This document shows positions 58,361-64,000 of a DNA stretch of 64,000 bases, piece by piece; the stretch's first letter is position 1; each line of letters starts with the position of its first letter. Source of the DNA: Episyrphus balteatus. Its lineage: Eukaryota > Arthropoda > Insecta > Diptera > Syrphidae. The notes beneath the pieces were generated by a model that was given only the letters and a program-made list of their open reading frames with translations, searched no databases and was not told where the DNA came from. A program made the translations under genes and the position numbers. The DNA is taken from positions 3,596,001 through 3,660,000 of the forward strand of contig NC_079138.1 in assembly GCF_945859705.1 (NCBI RefSeq). The letters run 5' to 3'.

Positions 58361-58640
58361 CTGAAACCGAATCCGAAGTCCATTTTGCCCCATCACGTCA
58401 GGTTTTCGAAATAAGCCCAAAAAAGATGTTCGTTTCTTTTTTGATGTTATCTCGAAAACCTGATGTGATAGGGCAAAATAGACTTCGAATCTGGTTTTAG
58501 CGACCGGAAAAACATATATTTAGCCCTGTCGCACTCCCAGTTCAAACAAAAAATGTTTTTGGGGCTGTGACATTTTTTGAGGTTATCTTAAAAACCTGAC
58601 GTGGTGGGGCAAAATGGACTTCGGATTCGGCTTCAAAATT
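58361..58640. repeat. Dispersed module: one inverted and two direct copies
   Basis: GAATCCGAAGTCCATTTTGC (58369) through 58414 is inverted relative to 58449-58495 (CTCGAAAACCTGATGTGATA onward), and the same module returns directly at 58582-58632. It is shared with 53165-53410 and the arms of 41589-42540. Confidence 0.7.
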
Positions 58641-59019
58641 AAGTTTTGAATGGTTTTCTAAATGAAAAGCATGAGGTGAGCCTTTGTCAAAGTGGTTATT
58701 AGGCATCTCTTACGAATTTTTTTCTAAAACATGATTTTTTGAAAAACAGCTGTTTTTAGCGTTTTTTTTTTGTAGTAGTTTCTTAGAATTTTTTAAAGCA
58801 TCCAAAATACCACAAAATCACAGGACATAGGTATAGCATAGGCATGGACATGCGTGTGCAAGAAATTTGGAGCAAATGGAACAAATGATCTATATTGATA
58901 TTCATTTAAATTTTCAATAATTTTCATAAATAATAACAGTAATTTTTTTTGCACTTGACATCTTTTTACCTATAGGTAGCACTAAGAAACTTGCTTTAAA
59001 GTTTTTATTTTGTTAAAAG
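58641..59019. other. AT-rich, no gene seen
   Basis: No feature supported. Confidence 0.5.
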
Positions 59020-59021
59020 TA

Positions 59022-59774
59022 GGGGAAAGGTGCGAACAGTGAGACAGTGAGACAATCCATTTTTCTCTTTTCTGAAAATAAGCCCAGTAACGCTAGTTTG
59101 GGTCAAAACGTTTATTTCCCCGTCTGCGTCTTTTAATTTTGTTCCGACTAAATTAAAGCTGTCCATTTTCCTACACCGTAAAATATCACACAAAATCAGG
59201 TGAAAGTAGTTTTTGGAGTAATATAAAAAGGGTGTATAACATAAAAAAATCTGGTTAGTGGACAGAACTTTTTTTTTTACATATGTATTATATTTATATG
59301 TTCTTTCATAAAAAAATATCATGTAATTAGAATTCCTTCTCTTTTTTTGTAATTTTATATTTTTCCGAAAAATGACAAAAAGTAAACAGTGAGACATTAT
59401 TAAAAAGCAAACAGTGAGACTTTTGAGGCTTTTTGTTATTTTTTTTGAAAAAATGGGTTAAAGTAACATAAATAAATTAATTACATATATACTTGTCAAT
59501 TACCTACCTAATTATTTGACGTTTTCGTTAATTTTGTTTTCACCTAAGAATGTCTCACTGATCGCACCCCTTGCAAACAGTGAGACGTTTTGACTTTTTC
59601 TACATTTTAGTCCAATGTGATGCTCTCATTCATTCTTTAACTACAAGTTTTTTTGCAACATTAAGATAAAATATGTCTTAAACTGACTTCAAAGTTTCGT
59701 TAAGCTATCTTGAAAACATTCTAAGATATACCAATTTAAAAAAAAAGGGTGTCTCACTGTCCGCACCTCTCCCC
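59022..59774. mobile_element. TA-flanked MITE, GGGGAAAGGTGCG ends, 753 bp
   Basis: Left end GGGGAAAGGTGCGAACAGTG and right end CACTGTCCGCACCTCTCCCC, flanked by TA (59020-59021; 59775-59776). The word ACAGTGAGAC recurs inside (59037, 59388, 59409, 59580) and inverted (59552, 59751), so the TIR has been copied into the body. A 130-codon minus frame (59005-59397) is unlike any known protein. Confidence 0.8.
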
Positions 59775-59776
59775 TA

Positions 59777-61584
59777 AAGCTATGTAAATGATGTATGTAT
59801 TTTAAAGTGCATGAAAATCCCATTCCTAAATTACGAGTGAACTGTTTTTTTTTTTTAATTTCTTGAAACAATTCATAAATAAGCGAGAGAGAACCTTATC
59901 TATTATGTCCAATCATGGATATTACAAAACGAAAGCTCTCCTTTCTATTGAATTATTATTTATAAAGAGAAACTGTAATAGTGCATAAATTCCCATGTAA
60001 TAAATCCCAGAAGTATTTAAACCAACAAAAGTCAATTACGACACACACAAAATATTGCTTTTTTAATCAAATATAGTGTTTTCGTATTTATTCTCGTGAA
60101 ATTCCTGGAAAGAGGCAACACCGACGACGACATGACAGGACGAACAAAACCACAGCTAAACCCGTTACAAAAACACATATCAACTGAAAACAAGTGTAAA
60201 TCAAAATTAATTAATCAAATTATTAGTTTAAACTTTTTTTTTTTTTTTTGTATTCCTTTGGGATAGTCAGGATAGTCTCTTACCAGGCATTTAAGCAAAA
60301 ATAATTGATTTTTATAAAAGGGGTTGGCGCATACTGACCAAATGATTACTATCACCTTGAAAATCCTTCTCCTGGGCTACCATTTAATTGAGTGAAAATT
60401 AAAATGAAATCAAAAGTAATTTATTCGAGTGAAAATTTCTCATCGCATGTAAAATTGATTATATGTAAAAAAAAAAAAAATGCATGGGTTTTGATAATTA
60501 AATTTGCCTGCAATTATATTCTGTAATTTAACCTTGGCCTACAATACACTTGACCCAAATAACAAAAGTAATGATAACAATTTAAGTAGACACGAAAAAA
60601 AGAAAAATCATCAAAAATAAAGAAGCTATAAATGAGTCAACCAAACAGAAAAAAAAAATCGAATCATGCTGTGATGACTTCCTTGAGTTGCATCTTTGTT
60701 TTTTTTTTTTTTTTTTTTTTTTGTATTTCTATGAGAATAGACAGTTTATTTAAATTAAGCTTTTAATTACGTAGGAAGCGCAAAATAAAACAATGTTTAA
60801 ATAAAGCAAAACAAACAAAATACAAAAACAGAAAAAAAAAAGACTAAATATCGAAGACGAATGAAGAAAGTATAGACAGATAAATTAATTTCACTTTGCA
60901 TGTGATTTGCGAAAGTTTTTTTTTTTTTTTTTGTTTAATATTATTATTTTTTTTTTTCTAAGTTAAAACCCTCTTAGTCACAATTTTAGTCCTAGTGTTT
61001 ATTTTAGATTTGTGAGTTGTTGGTTTTTATTATTGTTTTTTTTTTTTTTTTTTTTGAAATTTCATTTCGGGTTAAGAGTATTATGATCTATTATTCAGGG
61101 TCTTTGGTTTGAATTTTAATTTGATGTTTTTTTTTTCGAAAGTCAAGAGTTCTAACGGGATTTCGTGTAATTGTATAAAAATTCATACAAATTTAATTGA
61201 AAAAGTCATAAAGAATTTAATAAAAAGTGCAATAATTATATGAAAATGTTCTAGTGAATGAAGAGAAGAAATAAAGAGCATAGAGCAAGTGGCAACCAAA
61301 ATAATAAACTACCTATTCATTGGGGCAGAAGACATTAAAAAAAAAAACATGGAAGTTTTGAATCTCCTACAATGGGGTAAGTCAGATTGATTGATTGATT
61401 TTGGACTATTTAGCCTTCGTGTTACAAAAATATGTATATTTCAAAATCACAATTTTCAAAAATATCCAATTGCTTTATTTTTGAATATTTACTTAATTTG
61501 TTCTTAACGATAAGTTGAATTTAGGGCTTAAATAAGAAATCCAAAATCGAAAAAAAAGTTAACAACAAAATAGTTGTTGTATAC
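59777..61584. other. AT-rich, no gene seen
   Basis: Poly-T runs near 60233, 60700, 60917 and 61036; no supported gene. Confidence 0.55.
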
Positions 61585-61592
61585 ATGCCAAT

Positions 61593-62044
61593 TAGTGATG
61601 GGAACTATCGAATGATTTGAACTATCGATAATTAGTAACTGAATGATTTGAGCTATCGAATAGTTCATTCATTTATTTATTCAATTAAAAACTATCGAAT
61701 ACAAACTATCGATTTAACTATCGAATAAACAATCGAATAAAAACTATCGAATAAACTATCGAATAAAAAATTAAAAAACTATTCGAATGAGAAAACTATC
61801 GTATAAAAAAATAATCGAATGAAAAAACTATCGTATAAAAAACTATTCGAATGAAAAAACTATCGAATAAAAAAAACTATTCGAATGAAAAAACTATCGA
61901 ATAAAAACTATCAAATGAAAAAACTATTCAAATAAAAAAAAAAACTAGATGAATGAATGATTTAATGATTTAAAACTATCGAATGAATGAATATTTTACA
62001 ACTATCGATAGTTTGATAGTTTTGTTCGATAGTTCTCATCACTA
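61593..62044. mobile_element. hAT-like MITE with ACTATCGAATAAA minisatellite
   Basis: TAGTGATGGGAACTATCGA at the left and TCGATAGTTCTCATCACTA at the right, flanked by an exact 8-bp duplication ATGCCAAT (61585-61592; 62045-62052). The body is about 20 degenerate units of 'actatcgaataaaa'. Full TATCGATA palindromes, the binding word of the fly factor DREF, occur near both ends (61623 and 62003). Confidence 0.88.
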
Positions 62045-62052
62045 ATGCCAAT

Positions 62053-64000
62053 CCACACGATTACCTATAAATTAATCACAAAATGACTGTATTGCAAGAA
62101 ATGCTCTTTAAAAATCATGAAAGGAAGTAAATCAGAAAAATGGTTCAGATTTCTGCCGCTAAAATCAAATGTAGACTCTTCTTATTCTTAAATTTGAAAA
62201 ACAGATATTTTTGTATAAAATGTTTCGAAACAAGTTTTGGTTTACAGAGATATGAGTTGATAAAGTATCTACTTTTCTCCTTTACATGTTCAATATCTAT
62301 AAATGCTCAAATGATAAAAACAGACCATTTAGTAAAAACATCAAAAATTTCGTTTTTGTTCTCTTTTCTAAATAGTTTTTCTTAAGTTTTTTACAATATT
62401 TAAATTTTAAGTTTTTTTTTTTAAAGGATACATGTTGATAGAAAATTTAATTATCTACAAAAAAGTACATAATAAAAATTTTGAAATTCGGCTTGCTTTT
62501 CAAGTTATAGATAAAAAAAATCAAAAAGTAACAGAAAAAGTCGAAAATATTGATCGTTACAAAAATGGTCATATCTTTATAATTTATCAATAGATTTTGA
62601 AAAAAAATTATTATTTTTTTATCTTTGCCAGAAAGTTTACTATACATACAAAATTTAAAACTATGAGGATTCGAAAGATTTAGATTTTTTCTTTCGGTAA
62701 TAAAGTTTTTTTTTGCAAAAATTTCCATTAAAAAATCGATTTTTTAAAAATTTTTTAGTACATTGCACTTAAAAATCTGGAGTGATCCAGAAAAGTTGTT
62801 CTAGTGTTTGTTGCTAGTCGTTTATTTCTCAAGATATAGCCCGAATACTAAGTAGGCTGGAAAAAACAACGACAAAAAACTTTGAAAAATCCTATCTCGA
62901 AAACGTATCCATCGTAATTTTTTTTAAATTGATTTCCAAGTCCCTGAGGTCAAAGTACGTTAGGAAAAAATAGTGGGATTGAGTGTCCATTTTGGGCTGT
63001 AAACCAGTGTTACAAGTCAATCAATTAAATAAAAAAAAAAATTCAAAACCAAAAGTTTCTTAGAGGTTTGGTGTCTGAGTAATTTGTAACCAAAAATTTA
63101 TTTTTTACCTTCGAAGGCAGATAACTTATTGGAATCAAAGTCTCAAAAAAAGTTTTGAATTACCAATAGGTACGAGTTTAGAATAGGCAAGGCCCTCCAG
63201 CATTTTTTTTTTTTTTTTTTTGAATTTTTACAATTTTTTTCGTTCTTATTCATTTCTTCATTGTTGGATAACTTAAATCTTTTGTTCGTTATTTGTTTAT
63301 TTCATTTCAAAAACATTGCATACTTACGAGATCAATATTATTAAAGTCAATTGACAATGAAATTAATTTAAAATAGTGAATAACTAAAAATTTAGTTAAA
63401 TTTATGATCAAACAATTGTAAAAATGGATCGGAAAATGGATATTTATTAAAAATTCACCGATATTAGTATTAAGAAAGTACGATTTTCTATTTAAGACTG
63501 CTAGCTTTAGGATAAAATAATATAAACAAATAACAAACAAAAGATTTTAATAAACGAACAGTGAAGAACAAACTACGAACAATGAATAAGAACTGACAAA
63601 AAATTGAAAATACAAAACAAAAATTTCTGGAAGGCTAAATACACAAAATTACAAGTTAATTGCTTTTGACCCTTGTCCGGTCAAAAGTACTAACGACATT
63701 ATTTTTGGGGGTCGGTATTTTAGGTTTAGATGTAGTGATCTTAAAAAGTAGATGAAATTTATTTATCTCTTGATGGAATATTTACATTGATTTCTATTTA
63801 ATATACTGGATAATGTATCACAGTATAACAGTATAACAGTTTTTGTGACTTAAACAGAAGATGACATTTGCTTTAAGGCTCAACAGCATTAGCCATAAAA
63901 ATTAAAATTATCAAACTTATTTGATGATGGTTGGCTGGTTGAAAAAATATTTGTATTTTGTGGTTTTTAAGGTTTATTTCAAAACAAAACAACTTAAGCT
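62053..64000. other. AT-rich, no gene seen
   Basis: Low-complexity DNA with 'ctcgaaaacg'-type tracks (62890) akin to other dispersed repeats in the window; no ORF with recognisable content. Confidence 0.55.

Overview
This is eukaryotic, very AT-rich, intron/intergenic-type DNA, most likely from an insect genome (probably a fly, by inference only). The reasons are the insect-style non-LTR retrotransposons, hAT, Tc1/mariner-like, piggyBac and long-TIR DNA transposons, tRNA-derived SINE-like units, and the absence of operons or bacterial signals. I find no complete, conventional host gene. The window is a stack of mobile elements plus decayed gene fragments.

Layout. (1) About 1-27 kb is an amplified repeat region. 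A segment of about 8.6 kb (about 165-8774) recurs in direct orientation at 15341-24463, and its middle part (about 3.45-7.54 kb) is almost letter-for-letter identical. Each copy carries a 5'-truncated non-LTR retrotransposon (2352-3699; 17830-19177), tRNA-like SINE units and a CRE+TATA promoter-like module. Between the copies lie further rearranged copies of the same modules, a 292-bp inverted-repeat MITE and a palindromic piggyBac remnant (14324-15340). The repeat zone ends with an intact minus-strand ORF encoding an MRG15-type chromo barrel (26502-26849). Decayed relatives of that barrel sit at 25.1-25.3 and 13.8-13.96 kb. (2) 28.2-30.3 kb is a tandem array of about 0.77-kb units with a GC-rich core. 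(3) 30-39 kb is AT-rich, with a TA-flanked MITE, a 718-bp (AAAAAT)n microsatellite, and two copies of the structured 5' leader of another non-LTR family, one followed by a 188-aa ORF. (4) 39504-42855 is a hAT-like element with an exact 8-bp target-site duplication (TSD). It carries an inserted 952-bp long-TIR element (CACTG ends, TTA TSD). (5) 43-46.7 kb is AT-rich with one GC-rich, (CGT)n-bearing island (44.52-45.0 kb). (6) 46734-51496 is a four-level nest: a hAT-like element contains a 5'-truncated RT/RNase H retrotransposon, which contains a PIF/Harbinger-like MITE, which contains a second CACTG long-TIR element. Target-site duplications can be read at each level. (7) 51.5-64 kb is AT-rich, with further MITEs (52855-53142, 57324-57555, 59022-59774, 61593-62044) and dispersed repeat modules.

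Function. Nothing here forms a working pathway. The biology is that of transposon accumulation, segmental duplication and gene-fragment amplification, as in heterochromatin or a large intron/intergenic desert. All boundaries and identities were read by eye; no alignment or database search was run.
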